Assembly: GCF_000612585.1 (NCBI RefSeq)
Contig: NZ_JFCA01000029.1
Span: 36,985-100,984, forward strand
DNA length: 64,000 nucleotides
Reading direction: 5' to 3'
Origin: Pseudomonas sp. CHM02
GTDB taxonomy: Bacteria; Pseudomonadota; Gammaproteobacteria; Pseudomonadales; Pseudomonadaceae
Each line of letters opens with the position of its first letter. The stretch's first letter is position 1. The translations under genes were made by a program, and so were the position numbers. The notes under the pieces were generated by a model, which ran no database searches, was not told the DNA's origin, and saw only the letters and a program-made list of their open reading frames with translations. Below are positions 9,401 to 20,269 of this stretch, in pieces.

Positions 9401-10487
9401 GATCGAGGTCATCCCTCCCAACGCGTTTCTACCGCAACATGCAACCTTGATGGCGGGTACCGATTTGTCGGGTAACCTGCTGAGGGAGGAGGAGTTCATC
9501 AGGCTGCGTGAATACCAGCGCCAAACCGAACGGGGATTGGGCTTTACCGCCGAGGAGATTGACAGGTATCTGGCAGGGTTTGGTCCTGACTCAGCCTCCG
9601 ATGACGAGGACATTGACGTTCACCCAGGGCAGGAAACGGCGCAGGTGCAGAAAAACCGCTGGTTTCAAGGTGTGGCCGCCGACTCGGAAAAGCATCGGAT
9701 GTGGGAGGAGGTGATGGCTCAAGACACGACCGGTGACTTTGCTGAAATACTGGCGCAACTGCGTGAGACCGCGGACTTCAGGCAGGATCGCGTCGATCTT
9801 GTAGAGCGGGTCTGGGCCGTTCTGGAAGCGGCGTATGCAGATCCGGTGTTGCGCCAACGATTAATGCTGATAGCCAAGGCTTCCAGGCATCGTACGACCT
9901 GCGGGGATGGCCGGATTCTGCTGTTCAATCAACTGGAGGTCGAGGTCTATGAGTTCAACGCGTTGCGCTCCGTTGACCCCACTAACAAAGGCCGGGCACT
10001 GCTGAAACTGTCCAGAGGGCTGTTCCGTCTGTCCCAGGTGGAAGAGGTGGCGTCCGAGCGCATCCGGCTACACCCTGGAATGGACGCTGCAGAAATTCGC
10101 CTGGCCTTGCGCATCGGCCTTGCCCAGCGTCTGGAACTGCCCAGGCAACCCAGGAGCATGCTCTATGCCGGCGTTTCGGGGGTGACGCAAGCGGATCTGG
10201 ATGCGGCCTATACGAGGATTCTCGCCAGGGAAAGTACACCGGTATTCATGGAGCAACTGACCGCACGCGGGTATTGGGAAGACTACCTGCAGGAGAAATA
10301 CCCCGCCGAATTCGCCAGGGTGCAACAGGCACGCGACGAAAAAAGCTCGAGCCTGGAGGATCAATACCCGGATCTCAGCCAGGAATATCTGCAGAAAATG
10401 GAGGCGTTGAAGAAGGCCAATGAGGCGGAGCGGCAGGCCTTGATGGTTGAGCTGTCAACCCGCGAAATAGCCGCGCTGGGCAACTAG
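3432..10487 (+). CDS. Giant leucine-rich-repeat protein with C-terminal NEL-type E3 ubiquitin ligase domain and dermonecrotic-toxin-like N-terminus
   Basis: A 2351-residue protein, start chosen at 3432 because GGAGC lies 7 nt upstream. The N-terminal third resembles the toxin-related DUF6543 domain of pseudomonads, including two hydrophobic stretches at about residues 474-553 (VLNGISMFIPGLGEAMMVV and LAMLAVMVGIGKAFGAL). Three leucine-rich-repeat blocks follow, near residues 1245-1336, 1515-1656 and 1863-1996, separated by helical segments that each contain a CWR(D/E) motif. The last 260 residues match the NEL domain of IpaH/SspH effectors: the catalytic cysteine is C2157 in TTCGDGR (IpaH has SCEDR), followed by the family's KLSRGLFRLSQVEEVA and YAGVSGVTQADL segments. 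NEL enzymes transfer ubiquitin onto eukaryotic proteins after injection or uptake. No signal peptide, chaperone or secretion system gene is present here. The domain reading is good; the host target and export route are unknown. Confidence 0.85.
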   Translation: MSDTLPASSAVAKPPPASASIHNKLLEKAVPPWLTGAAPASLQALKAASTVQPDWHRNATPAERKALSAVTIASVLSQAALNTAMLDFKDVNAFARPLLVKALKDRFNLTLDVDKTFLRLNKPLEATIFNIRVSTFEVLKLPLLQAVLHNFEASECEPGAFDSSSGFVVETAVKGVFEAVDTTLTVRQFTQLCRSLDIGAQYQVYLKGYFRPADGVAEQALRSTFITAQKDALRVAAERALLKKDISLNDYTMILSVINGEVHPQLDGRPVWFQDMGVMKKYRLTGCVAFVICEKYRYTEDLIVYVPNDPEHPLKRYTYAQMKAELKRQFTACDVSSSANGGVNTYQRFFSQFVAYADRPGYFSEFTEDAPDTPFSQKVGAYAPIFNGLWRALNPLGGFKELPPAKQPEQVATVDPFTDVSTMLRQGTDIWTPNVDLWGYLYDRHRDQIIADAASHAVPTADVDARVRSRKLASLLNIGMLVLNGISMFIPGLGEAMMVVMAGQLLHEAFEGAIEWSEGDRRAAKAHLIDIAENLAMLAVMVGIGKAFGALAAVKPEPVIEGLERVTLPNGKVRLWKPDLTAYESNVQINAALKPNAFGEYDVDGKSYIRLGAKMYEKRFDPQLKQWRLVHRSDPDAYQPILKHYRNGTWRHTLERPLAWDRATLLRRLGPPFETFSDAQLEQLVEASGVSDDALRKLHIDDQSPPPQLLEMARLLEVDRQTEAVIGQVRKGACVNGYCQLMVPFAVELPNWPAGEVIEVFSGPEPWGRSVRFGPDAATGSARPTIKITQAQVDAGKLPEHIVAALDEEDLTQLLGSESTWAGADRVQLLRDRLADQAQLRKKALFDNLLSRQTQPDADVQALQRGFPSLSPEAAQHVLGDASAADLSRLRTTGRIPLSLAKAIRVHLHQSSLSRALAGLSVENLASPASDRLALHTLERLPGWSADTRVEVRSLGIRGPLVDSIGSDQASTRYYLIKRDDYMRAMDAEGKALNSVPKFGHNLFESLLEVLPEPWRRSLQDNPSQALQKQVTDYAYSHRDEMSRILARDALPSGAGRLLRRPSGGFGYAASGDVAGFADEPLIARVRDICPLFTDQQALAFIRDRRLAGDTDQQVFHMLQNRKRELEGLTAALDAWVDGGAPALPFPLREAWPSRRRFAERIIFHWRMGFYRGTAPERVLDLLGCDALPPWVADFSHVSKVRISAQQLNPALRQRFSALRSLDIYIDSVGDMPALADELPTWNGIRELSLELQPVLGRYSPALTQAVQGMTQLERLRLTGSIPALDYSALTRLRTLSLAGNLSEWPTGLMALDELESLDLTGVNIRSLPDALFSGHERLWRGLRLNLEALAPRSFMRAFEYVHENPAHLVDEPRMVEGYCRGRLAVLVPQDPAFAANALAVFGQDGLTSRALLDKVGALHEEYRAWDAPLVAWQGRVGARVEGEQMPTSHRQVLADRIRECWRDALAARYAPNEPVAGPSRGAREVPRNTLDLTGYDSPGDLPALGNTVFPQIRRLNLSGAKLAATGVDEFLSRFPQLRELNLHNNRLTELPQALETLGQLTELNLSYNQITITAATQARLSRLTALQRLDLSNNRVGSLNVTSLADLRSLNLGSTQTREWPDGVLTLTQLGFLDLSHSGITSIPDAVLTARNVLLAGTSLKGCQLTPQAIATAQAFAHRTRPGTPLATMFMRPFGIEREVLAAGRTGGDPMFFPAEVSEQPDLLFDQPTYLDDTRKPPTFVERLQRLDPQLGLARAVEYIDTWLADGVGAIEIENALTQWQAQHTQLIEGLNRWIDVPAFREGDVWVSATDRRRAAERLLACWRETLRHVHVNVGAARDYSVDLSGLVLGDLPALPVTFPHVGALDLSGVRLSLASDPFLLAFPRLNRLSLNANRMGALPDAVTQCAELTRLALADNALSANVPLQHQLLTLPQLQVLDLRGNSLDTFDVTGLDRLQSLDVSDNRLSEFPTGVLEAPALTTLNLRNNYPIEVIPPNAFLPQHATLMAGTDLSGNLLREEEFIRLREYQRQTERGLGFTAEEIDRYLAGFGPDSASDDEDIDVHPGQETAQVQKNRWFQGVAADSEKHRMWEEVMAQDTTGDFAEILAQLRETADFRQDRVDLVERVWAVLEAAYADPVLRQRLMLIAKASRHRTTCGDGRILLFNQLEVEVYEFNALRSVDPTNKGRALLKLSRGLFRLSQVEEVASERIRLHPGMDAAEIRLALRIGLAQRLELPRQPRSMLYAGVSGVTQADLDAAYTRILARESTPVFMEQLTARGYWEDYLQEKYPAEFARVQQARDEKSSSLEDQYPDLSQEYLQKMEALKKANEAERQALMVELSTREIAALGN

Positions 10488-10494
10488 TCTGCCA

Positions 10495-10536
10495 CCCGCA
10501 TACCCGTACTGCGCCTTCGCGCTGCGGGTATGCGGG
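10495..10536. terminator. 12-bp perfect hairpin between convergent genes
   Basis: The arm cccgcatacccg at 10495-10506 is perfectly complementary to cgggtatgcggg at 10525-10536, with a smaller GCGC stem in the loop. It sits 8 bp after the NEL gene and 20 bp beyond the end of metH, so it could stop both. No T-run follows on either strand. Confidence 0.5.
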
Positions 10537-10555
10537 GATGCCATTGCCGACGAAC

Positions 10556-14266
<3,711 letters not shown>

Positions 14267-14432
14267 GGGACTACTCTGGTCAGGCATTTCGGAGGGCGTG
14301 AATCATAGCAAACCTGTGCCGATTTAGAGCATGCGCAGGTTTTGCATGAATATCGTTCATGTTGTTGTGGGGTGTGGCCCGGTAGAATCACCGGCAATTT
14401 TTCAGCGCACGCATTGAATCGGGACCGGATAC

Positions 14433-16724
14433 ATGTCACTTCGCCTCATCACCAGCGCCGTCCTGGCACTGGTCGCCTGCCTCGCACAGGCTGACGGACC
14501 CGCCCCGGCGATTTCGTACACCCGCGACATTCAACCGATCTTTACCGAGAAGTGCGTGGCCTGTCACGCCTGCTACGACTCCGCCTGCCAACTCAACCTG
14601 GGCAGTGCCGAGGGCGCGGCGCGCGGCGCGAGCAAAGTGCCGGTCTACGACGGTGAACGCAGCCAGGCCACGCCGACCACCCGCTTGTTCTATGACGCCT
14701 TTGGCAAGCAGGCCTGGCAGCAGAAGGGCTTCTACTCGGTGCTGGACGCCCAGGGCAGCCAGGCCGCCTTGATGGCGCGCATGCTGGAGCTGGGCCATAA
14801 CGCACCGCTGCAAGCCAACGCCAAGTTGCCCGACGACATTGTGCTGGGCCTGAACCGCGAAAACATGTGCGCCATGCCCGGCGAGTTCAATGCCTACGCG
14901 GGTGCCCATCCCAAGGAAGGCATGCCGCTGGCGGTCACGGGCCTGACCGACCAGCAATACCAGACCCTGCAGCGCTGGCTCGCCTCCGGTGCCCCTATTG
15001 ATGAGCAAGGCCTGGCGCCCAGCGCCAGGGAAGCCCTGCAAGTGCAGCAGTGGGAGAACCTGTTCAACCAGCCCGGCGCCCGCGAAAGCCTGGTGGCACG
15101 CTGGTTGTTCGAACATTTGTTCCTCGCCCACATTTACTTCGAGAATGGCGAGCCGGGGCATTTCTTCCAGTGGGTGCGTTCGCGCACGCCGAGTGGCCAA
15201 CCGATCGACCTGATCGCCACGCGCCGCCCCAATGATGATCCCGGCACCCAGGTGTATTACCGCCTGTGGCCGGTGCAGGGCGTGATCGTGCATAAAACCC
15301 ACATCACCTACCCGTTCAGTGCCGACAAGATGGCGCGCATCAAAGCGTTGTTCTACGCCGGTAACTGGCAGGTCAATGCCTTGCCGGGCTACGGCCCTGG
15401 CCGGCGCGCCAACCCGTTCGAAACCTTCGAGGCCATCCCGGCCAAGGCGCGCTACCAGTTCATGCTGGATAACGCCGAATACTTTGTGCGCACCTTTATT
15501 CGCGGGCCGGTGTGCCGTGGGCAGATTGCCACGGATGTGATCCGCGACAACTTCTGGACGCTGTTCCAGGACCCGGACCACGACCTGTACATCACCGACG
15601 CGCGTTATCGTGGCCAGGCCACGCCTTTGCTGGCTATGCCTGGGCAGAACGATGACGTCGGCAGCGTGCTCAGCCTGTGGCTGGCGTACCGCGACAAACG
15701 CAATGAATACGAGGCCCTGCGCCGTGACAGCTACGCCGACCTGCCGCCGCCGAGCTGGTCGAGCCTGTGGGCGGGCAATGACAATGCCTTGCTGAGCATC
15801 TTCCGCCACTTCGACAGCGCCTCGGTGACCAAAGGCCTGATCGGCGAAGTGCCGCAGACGATGTGGCTGTTCGACTACCCGCTGCTGGAGCGGACGTATT
15901 ATCAATTGGCGGTGAATTTTGATGTGTTCGGCAATGTGTCGCACCAGGCCCAGACTCGGCTGTATTTTGACCTGATCCGCAACGGCGCCGAGCAGAACTT
16001 CCTGCGCCTGATGCCGGCCGATTCGCGCGATGGCTTTATGGATGACTGGTACCAGAACAGCGGCAAGCTCAAGCTGTGGCTGGACTATGAGGCCATTGAC
16101 GACGACAAGCCCACCGGCCTGCACCTGAGTGAGCGCGATCCAAAGCGTGATTTTGCCAACCAGTTGCTCAGCCGCTATGGCAACTTGAACGCCAGCCCGG
16201 ATCCGATCAACCGCTGCAGCGGCGCCTATTGCTCTCGCGACGGTATCGACCCGGCCTTGCAGGATGCGGAGCAGGCGCTCAGCCGCCTGACCTCACGCCC
16301 GGCCGCCGGGCTCAAGGTCATCGAGCAATTGCCCGAGGCCACGATGCTGCGTGTCGAGACCGCCAGTGGCAAGCGCGTGGTCTACAGCATGCTGCGCAAC
16401 CGTGCCCACAGTAATGTGGCGTTTCTGCTGGGTGAGGCTTATCGCTATCAGCCGGGCCTGGACACGGTGACCCTCTATCCGGGCGTGCTCAGCAGCTACC
16501 CGAACTTCATGTTCAACATCCCCGCCCAGGAAGTGCCGGAGTTCGTCGCCGAAATGGAACGGGCCAAGGATGCCAAGCGTTTTGAAAAGATTGTGGATCG
16601 GTGGGGCGTGCGGCGCAGTCATCCGTTGTTCTGGCAGTATTTCCATGATTTGTCGCAGTACATTCGTGAGACTACGCCGGTGGAAGAGGGGGTGTTGGAT
16701 ATGAATCGGTATGAGAATTTGTGA
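14433..16724 (+). CDS. cti: Periplasmic fatty acid cis/trans isomerase
   Basis: A haem enzyme that turns cis-unsaturated membrane fatty acids into trans forms, stiffening the membrane under solvent or heat stress. The protein is 763 residues, close to the known Pseudomonas Cti length. It begins with a signal peptide (MSLRLITSAVLALVACLAQA) and then carries the cytochrome-c type motif CVACH near residue 45. That motif is followed by more cysteines (CYDSACQL), as in this family. Conserved Cti segments include TRLFYDAFGKQ and WLFEHLFLAHIYF. The position beside metH, divergently transcribed, is the usual one in Pseudomonas. There is no obvious stress-specific promoter, which agrees with the enzyme being controlled mainly by substrate access. 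Confidence 0.93.
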   Translation: MSLRLITSAVLALVACLAQADGPAPAISYTRDIQPIFTEKCVACHACYDSACQLNLGSAEGAARGASKVPVYDGERSQATPTTRLFYDAFGKQAWQQKGFYSVLDAQGSQAALMARMLELGHNAPLQANAKLPDDIVLGLNRENMCAMPGEFNAYAGAHPKEGMPLAVTGLTDQQYQTLQRWLASGAPIDEQGLAPSAREALQVQQWENLFNQPGARESLVARWLFEHLFLAHIYFENGEPGHFFQWVRSRTPSGQPIDLIATRRPNDDPGTQVYYRLWPVQGVIVHKTHITYPFSADKMARIKALFYAGNWQVNALPGYGPGRRANPFETFEAIPAKARYQFMLDNAEYFVRTFIRGPVCRGQIATDVIRDNFWTLFQDPDHDLYITDARYRGQATPLLAMPGQNDDVGSVLSLWLAYRDKRNEYEALRRDSYADLPPPSWSSLWAGNDNALLSIFRHFDSASVTKGLIGEVPQTMWLFDYPLLERTYYQLAVNFDVFGNVSHQAQTRLYFDLIRNGAEQNFLRLMPADSRDGFMDDWYQNSGKLKLWLDYEAIDDDKPTGLHLSERDPKRDFANQLLSRYGNLNASPDPINRCSGAYCSRDGIDPALQDAEQALSRLTSRPAAGLKVIEQLPEATMLRVETASGKRVVYSMLRNRAHSNVAFLLGEAYRYQPGLDTVTLYPGVLSSYPNFMFNIPAQEVPEFVAEMERAKDAKRFEKIVDRWGVRRSHPLFWQYFHDLSQYIRETTPVEEGVLDMNRYENL

Positions 16725-16743
16725 GGGTTTTTGCGAAGGGGGG

Positions 16744-16771
16744 CCTATCTGTTGCACCGATAACGGATAGG
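16744..16771. terminator. Imperfect hairpin after cti
   Basis: The sequence cctatctgtt pairs with aacggatagg across a short loop with one mismatch, 20 bp after the cti stop. No T-run follows, so termination here is only possible. Confidence 0.3.
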
Positions 16772-16816
16772 ACTCCGACCCAAACCAACCACTATCCCGA
16801 CAAAAACACTAGGACT

Positions 16817-16846
16817 TTGTACCTGCGTAATATTTTGGCGTAAACT
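16817..16846 (+). promoter_or_regulatory. Candidate sigma-70 promoter for nfuA
   Basis: TTGTAC at 16817-16822 and TAAACT at 16841-16846 are separated by 18 bp and lie just ahead of the nfuA ribosome site GAGGAG. The -10 matches poorly at one position. No clear IscR site was seen. Confidence 0.4.
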
Positions 16847-16871
16847 GCTGGCAAGCCTGTGAGGAGTTTCC

Positions 16872-17456
16872 ATGACTGCCATAACCATTACCGACGCCGC
16901 CCACGATTACCTGGCTGACCTGCTGTCCAAGCAGAACACCCCAGGTATCGGCATCCGCGTCTTTATCACCCAGCCCGGCACCCAATACGCCGAGACGTGC
17001 ATTGCCTACTGCAAGCCAGGGGAGGAGAAGCCTGAAGACACCGCCCTGGGGCTCAAAAGCTTCACCACGTACATCGACGCCTTCAGCGAAGCCTTCCTTG
17101 ACGACGCCGTAGTCGACTACGCCACCGACCGTATGGGCGGCCAGTTGACCATCAAGGCGCCGAACGCCAAGGTGCCGAACGTCAACGCCGACAGCCCGGT
17201 CAACGAGCGCATCAACTATTACCTGCAAACCGAGATCAACCCTGGGCTGGCCAGCCACGGTGGTCAGGTCAGCCTGATCGACGTGGTCGAGGACGGCATT
17301 GCCGTGCTCAAGTTCGGCGGCGGCTGCCAGGGCTGCGGCCAGGCGGACGTGACCTTGCGTGAAGGCATCGAGCGCACCTTGCTCGAGCGCATTCCGGAGC
17401 TCAAGGGTGTACGCGACGTGACCGACCACACGCAGAAAGAAAACGCCTACTACTGA
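16872..17456 (+). CDS. nfuA: Fe-S cluster carrier protein NfuA
   Basis: A 194-residue scaffold/carrier that delivers 4Fe-4S clusters to target enzymes, important under oxidative stress or iron shortage. The N-terminal half is a degenerate A-type domain that lacks the cluster cysteines (MTAITITDAAHDYLADLLSK). The C-terminal half is the Nfu domain with the cluster-binding CxxC in GGGCQGCGQADVTL. Length and domain order match E. coli NfuA. A strong GAGGAG ribosome site precedes the start. It is monocistronic, with its own candidate promoter and a good terminator. Confidence 0.95.
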   Translation: MTAITITDAAHDYLADLLSKQNTPGIGIRVFITQPGTQYAETCIAYCKPGEEKPEDTALGLKSFTTYIDAFSEAFLDDAVVDYATDRMGGQLTIKAPNAKVPNVNADSPVNERINYYLQTEINPGLASHGGQVSLIDVVEDGIAVLKFGGGCQGCGQADVTLREGIERTLLERIPELKGVRDVTDHTQKENAYY

Positions 17457-17478
17457 GTAAGGTGTTCACTGCGAATAG

Positions 17479-17509
17479 AAAAACGGCGCCCCGTGAGCGC
17501 CGTTTTTTA
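17479..17509 (+). terminator. Rho-independent terminator of nfuA
   Basis: The stem aaaacggcgc / gcgccgtttt with loop cccgtga ends in a run of six T residues, 22 bp after the nfuA stop. Confidence 0.9.
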
Positions 17510-17556
17510 TGCTTAAAATTCAGTATCTTATGCTGATAACCTAACGTTGAAGATTA

Positions 17557-17650
17557 ACTGTAGGAGCCGGCTTGCCGGCGATAGCGACGTGTCAGTCAAC
17601 AGATTCGGCAGCAGATACGCCGCCATCGCCGGCAAGCCAGCTCCTACAGT
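17557..17650. repeat. REP pair in inverted orientation (REPIN)
   Basis: The left copy, ctgtaggagccggcttgccg, and the right copy, which reads cggcaagccagctcctacag, are inverted around a 45-bp spacer. The GTAGGAGC...GCTTGCCGGCGAT core is the common Pseudomonas REP type mobilised in trans by RAYT transposases. None is encoded in the window. It lies between the nfuA terminator and the end of cobM. Confidence 0.85.
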
Positions 17651-17703
17651 ATAAAATTATTCAAATATATCAGTTGGTTGTGGCTATTTTATGAGGTTGT
17701 TTG

Positions 17704-18450
17704 TCATGGTCGATAAAGGTGTGCATGCCCGGCTCGATACAACGAAGACTCACTGAAGCTGTTACTCGCCAACACCCGACCCACCACAATCAATGCCGTA
17801 CGTCGAAACCCTTTCGCCGCCACTTTCTCGACAATGTCATCGAGGGTGCCAATCGCCCAATCCTGATCCGGCCAGGTCGCCCGGTGCACCACGGCAATCG
17901 GGCAATCGGCGCCATAGTGCGGCAGCAGTTCGGCGACGATCCTTTCCAAGTGGTTGACCCCCAGGTGGATCGCCATGGTCGTGCCATGCCGGGCCAGGCT
18001 GTCGAACTCTTCACCGGCAGGCATGCTGGTTTTATCTGCGTAGCGGGTCAGGATCACGCTCTGGGCGATGTCGGGCAGGGTCAGTTCGGTTTCCAGCAGC
18101 GCCGCGCAGGCTGCCACGGCGGTGACACCGGGGATGATCTGGAACGGGATGCCCAGTTCGCGCAAGTGGCGGATTTGTTCACCAATTGCCCCATACAGGC
18201 TCGGGTCACCGGAGTGTACGCGGGCCACATCCTGCCCTTTGGCATGGGCGGCCTTGATCAGGTCGATGATCTGTTCCAGATGCAATTCGGCACTGTTGAC
18301 CAGGGTTTCGGCCTGATGGCCTTCCAGCACCGCCGCCGGCACCAGCGAACCGGCGTAGATGATCACCGGGCAGTTGCGGATCAGCCGCTGACCTTTGACG
18401 GTGATCAATTCCGGGTCGCCGGGGCCTGCGCCGATGAAGTAGACGGTCAT
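17704..18450 (-). CDS. cobM: Precorrin-4 C11-methyltransferase
   Basis: A 248-residue SAM-dependent methylase of aerobic corrin ring synthesis. It adds the C11 methyl group to precorrin-4. The family signature is at the N-terminus (MTVYFIGAGPGDPELITVKG), followed by GSLVPAAVLEGH, the HSGDPSLYGAI motif that forms the SAM pocket, and IIPGVTAVAACAALLETELTLP. The start at 18450 is chosen because AGGA lies 6 nt upstream. Two further in-frame starts upstream would lack the conserved start context. It is the last gene of the cbtB-cbtA-cobE-cobM operon and would share the B12 riboswitch control. Confidence 0.93.
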   Translation of the reverse strand: MTVYFIGAGPGDPELITVKGQRLIRNCPVIIYAGSLVPAAVLEGHQAETLVNSAELHLEQIIDLIKAAHAKGQDVARVHSGDPSLYGAIGEQIRHLRELGIPFQIIPGVTAVAACAALLETELTLPDIAQSVILTRYADKTSMPAGEEFDSLARHGTTMAIHLGVNHLERIVAELLPHYGADCPIAVVHRATWPDQDWAIGTLDDIVEKVAAKGFRRTALIVVGRVLASNSFSESSLYRAGHAHLYRP

Positions 18451-18519
18451 GGTCATTCCTGTCGAAAAACGGGCGAGCATGAATGTTATTCATGATCGGG
18501 GCGAACGATTATCGGGATT

Positions 18520-18912
18520 TTAGCCGGCGCACGCCAATGCAAAGGTGGCCTGTGCGGTCTTTTTGCGGGTGATCAGCAGGCGGGCAGGGGCGTTTCCGAG
18601 TTGCTCCGCCAGGGCCAGGGCGGCGCTTTCGGCGATGCCGTAACAGCCGGTATGGGCAAAAACAATGTCCGATTTGTGGCTCAGGCGCTGTTCAAAAGGC
18701 GCCAGTTGTTCAGCGCTGAAGCAATGCAGCGGCAGGTCCAGCCTCTCGGCCAGTGCCCGCAGGCCAGGTTCGTTCTGTTTGCGATCGATGCTGGCCAGCG
18801 CGGTGATGCTGTCGCGCTCGATACCGCCCTCGGCGAGGACGGTGTCAAACAGCGCCAGCAAGGTGTGAACGTCACAACCTTGCTGGCAACCCAGGCCGAC
18901 CACTCGCGTCAT
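18520..18912 (-). CDS. cobE: Cobalamin biosynthesis protein CobE (CbiG C-terminal-like)
   Basis: A 130-residue protein matching the CobE/CbiG C-terminal domain: MTRVVGLGCQQGCDVHTLLAL at the start, then SIDRKQNEPGL and FSAEQLA, which are hallmarks of this fold. It is thought to act near the precorrin-5 step. In aerobic bacteria its exact role is less clear than that of CbiG. Its ATG overlaps the cbtA stop by 4 nt, so translation is probably coupled. A gap of 69 bp separates it from cobM. Confidence 0.85.
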   Translation of the reverse strand: MTRVVGLGCQQGCDVHTLLALFDTVLAEGGIERDSITALASIDRKQNEPGLRALAERLDLPLHCFSAEQLAPFEQRLSHKSDIVFAHTGCYGIAESAALALAEQLGNAPARLLITRKKTAQATFALACAG

Positions 18913-19613
18913 GCGGAGTATTGATCGTCACGGTTGCGGCGGAACAGCCACGCGCTGATCAGCCCCAGGGCCAGCCAGAATGCGACGTTGGTCAACTGCG
19001 AAGCGATCTTGAACTGCGCTTCCAGGGCTTCCGGTGCCAGCATCGAATGCACCTCTGGCTGCGGCGCGCCGATCAGGTGCGGGACTGCGAGGATTGCAAC
19101 ACCCAGCACTTTGAGCAGCCAGTTGCGCCCAAACACGATCAACGCGATACCCGCCGCGGTAGAGGCTGCGGTACCGATCCACCAGGTCTGGCGCAGTGCC
19201 AGGTCGGCGGCGGCGGTGCCCGGCAACTCGGGCGGCAGGCCCAGGGTGGGCGCCAGCACGAACGTCGCATAACCGGCCAGGCCCCAGAGCAGGCCTTGGG
19301 CCACGCGGGTCGGCGCACGCAGGGTGTAAAGGCCGGCCAGCATCAACGCAAAACCGACCGCGACCACCAGGTTGCCGCCGGTGGTGGACAGCACGCGCTG
19401 CCAGCCATCTTCGGGTTCCCAGGCTTCGGCATCGTGGGTATGGGCCGCAGCTCCCTCGGCATGTTCATGGGCCACTTCGGTGGCGGCCGGGGCGTTTTCG
19501 TAGGTTTCCGCCTGCAGAATCAGCGGGGCGACCCAGAAGCTTTGCAACAGGGTCAGCAGCAGGGCGGCCAGAAGACCGGTGAAACCTGCGGTTTGCGCAA
19601 TACGCTTGATCAT
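18909..19613 (-). CDS. cbtA: Cobalt transporter subunit CbtA
   Basis: A 234-residue membrane protein with about five or six predicted transmembrane helices, starting MIKRIAQTAGFTGLLAALLL. After the first helix comes a periplasmic histidine-rich loop (EVAHEHAEGAAAHTHDAEAW) suited to metal binding, then EPEDGWQRVLSTTGGNLVV, which is typical of CbtA. With CbtB it forms a predicted B12-regulated cobalt importer. The start is chosen at the ATG before the first helix; an upstream extension is arginine-rich and unlikely to be real. It begins 11 bp after the cbtB stop. Confidence 0.9.
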   Translation of the reverse strand: MIKRIAQTAGFTGLLAALLLTLLQSFWVAPLILQAETYENAPAATEVAHEHAEGAAAHTHDAEAWEPEDGWQRVLSTTGGNLVVAVGFALMLAGLYTLRAPTRVAQGLLWGLAGYATFVLAPTLGLPPELPGTAAADLALRQTWWIGTAASTAAGIALIVFGRNWLLKVLGVAILAVPHLIGAPQPEVHSMLAPEALEAQFKIASQLTNVAFWLALGLISAWLFRRNRDDQYSA

Positions 19614-19624
19614 GTCGGCAGGTC

Positions 19625-19813
19625 TCAGTGGCACGGGAACGCGGCGCTGTGGCGGGTATCGTGGGCGGCGTTGTGCACGGCCTCGATGTGCGAGAAACCG
19701 GCGAAATACACCAGGCACGCGCCGAGGATCGACGCGCCGATGGCGGCGGTCAGGCGTTGGCTCAGGGTGGCGGAGTTGCTGGCGGTGTGCGAGGTGCTGC
19801 TGATGATCGACAT
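19625..19813 (-). CDS. cbtB: Cobalt transporter subunit CbtB
   Basis: A 62-residue protein with one transmembrane helix (about residues 21-40) and the conserved CbtB C-terminus EAVHNAAHDTRHSAAFPCH, whose histidines and cysteine probably bind cobalt. An AAGGGACG ribosome site lies just before the ATG. It is the first gene after the leftward cobalamin riboswitch and its hairpin, so it should be made only when B12 is low. Confidence 0.92.
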   Translation of the reverse strand: MSIISSTSHTASNSATLSQRLTAAIGASILGACLVYFAGFSHIEAVHNAAHDTRHSAAFPCH

Positions 19814-19853
19814 GGCGCGTCCCTTCTGGGTGTCAGGGTGAAACGAGCGCATG

Positions 19854-19883
19854 AAAACCCCGCGAGCCGGGCACGCGGGGTTC
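19854..19883 (-). terminator. Hairpin in the cbtB leader, likely riboswitch expression platform
   Basis: Read on the minus strand, aaccccgcg pairs with cgcggggtt around a 9-nt loop and is followed by TTTTC. It lies between the cobalamin aptamer and cbtB, where a B12-dependent terminator would be expected. The T-run is short. Confidence 0.65.
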
Positions 19884-19926
19884 TGAACAGCGCCCGCCCA
19901 CCGCGGGTTTGTTATCTGAATTTTTC

Positions 19927-20114
19927 GGGCCGGTCTCCGGGCTTGCGAGGGGGCTCCTGGGGAGTCCTGAAAGCGTCGCCTTCCCATGCCATACAGGCAC
20001 AGTGGATCTGACGCTTCGCTCGCTTACCGTTGCGGGGGCAGCACCGGACTGGTCATAACGCTATGACGCACCGGTTTCCCGTTTCACCCTGTGAAGGGCA
20101 CCCGAAACAAGGTG
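19927..20114 (-). ncRNA. Cobalamin riboswitch upstream of cbtB
   Basis: On the minus strand the aptamer consensus is clear: gggaaaccggtgcg, the B12 box gctgcccccgcaacggtaag, then ccactgtgcc, gggaaggcg and cccggagaccgg. The order and spacing fit the class I cobalamin riboswitch. When B12 binds, it should switch off the cbtB-cbtA-cobE-cobM operon. Confidence 0.95.
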
Positions 20115-20163
20115 TGTAGGAGAGCATGGTGGGATTGGGGGAGTCAATTGGGATGTGGGGCTT

Positions 20164-20218
20164 ATCCGTTATTTGGGTGATGGCGGAACCCATTTCAGCC
20201 GTTACCCAAAAAACGGAT
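20164..20218. repeat. 55-bp imperfect inverted repeat between the two riboswitches
   Basis: The arm atccgttatttgggt (20164-20178) is matched by acccaaaaaacggat (20204-20218), with 14 of 15 positions complementary and a 25-nt loop. It lies where the two divergent promoters should be. It may be a dispersed intergenic repeat or a regulatory palindrome. Confidence 0.6.
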
Positions 20219-20269
20219 ACGTACACAAGCCAGGCCACCCCATCATTGACCATCCCCCAAGCACTGCGT

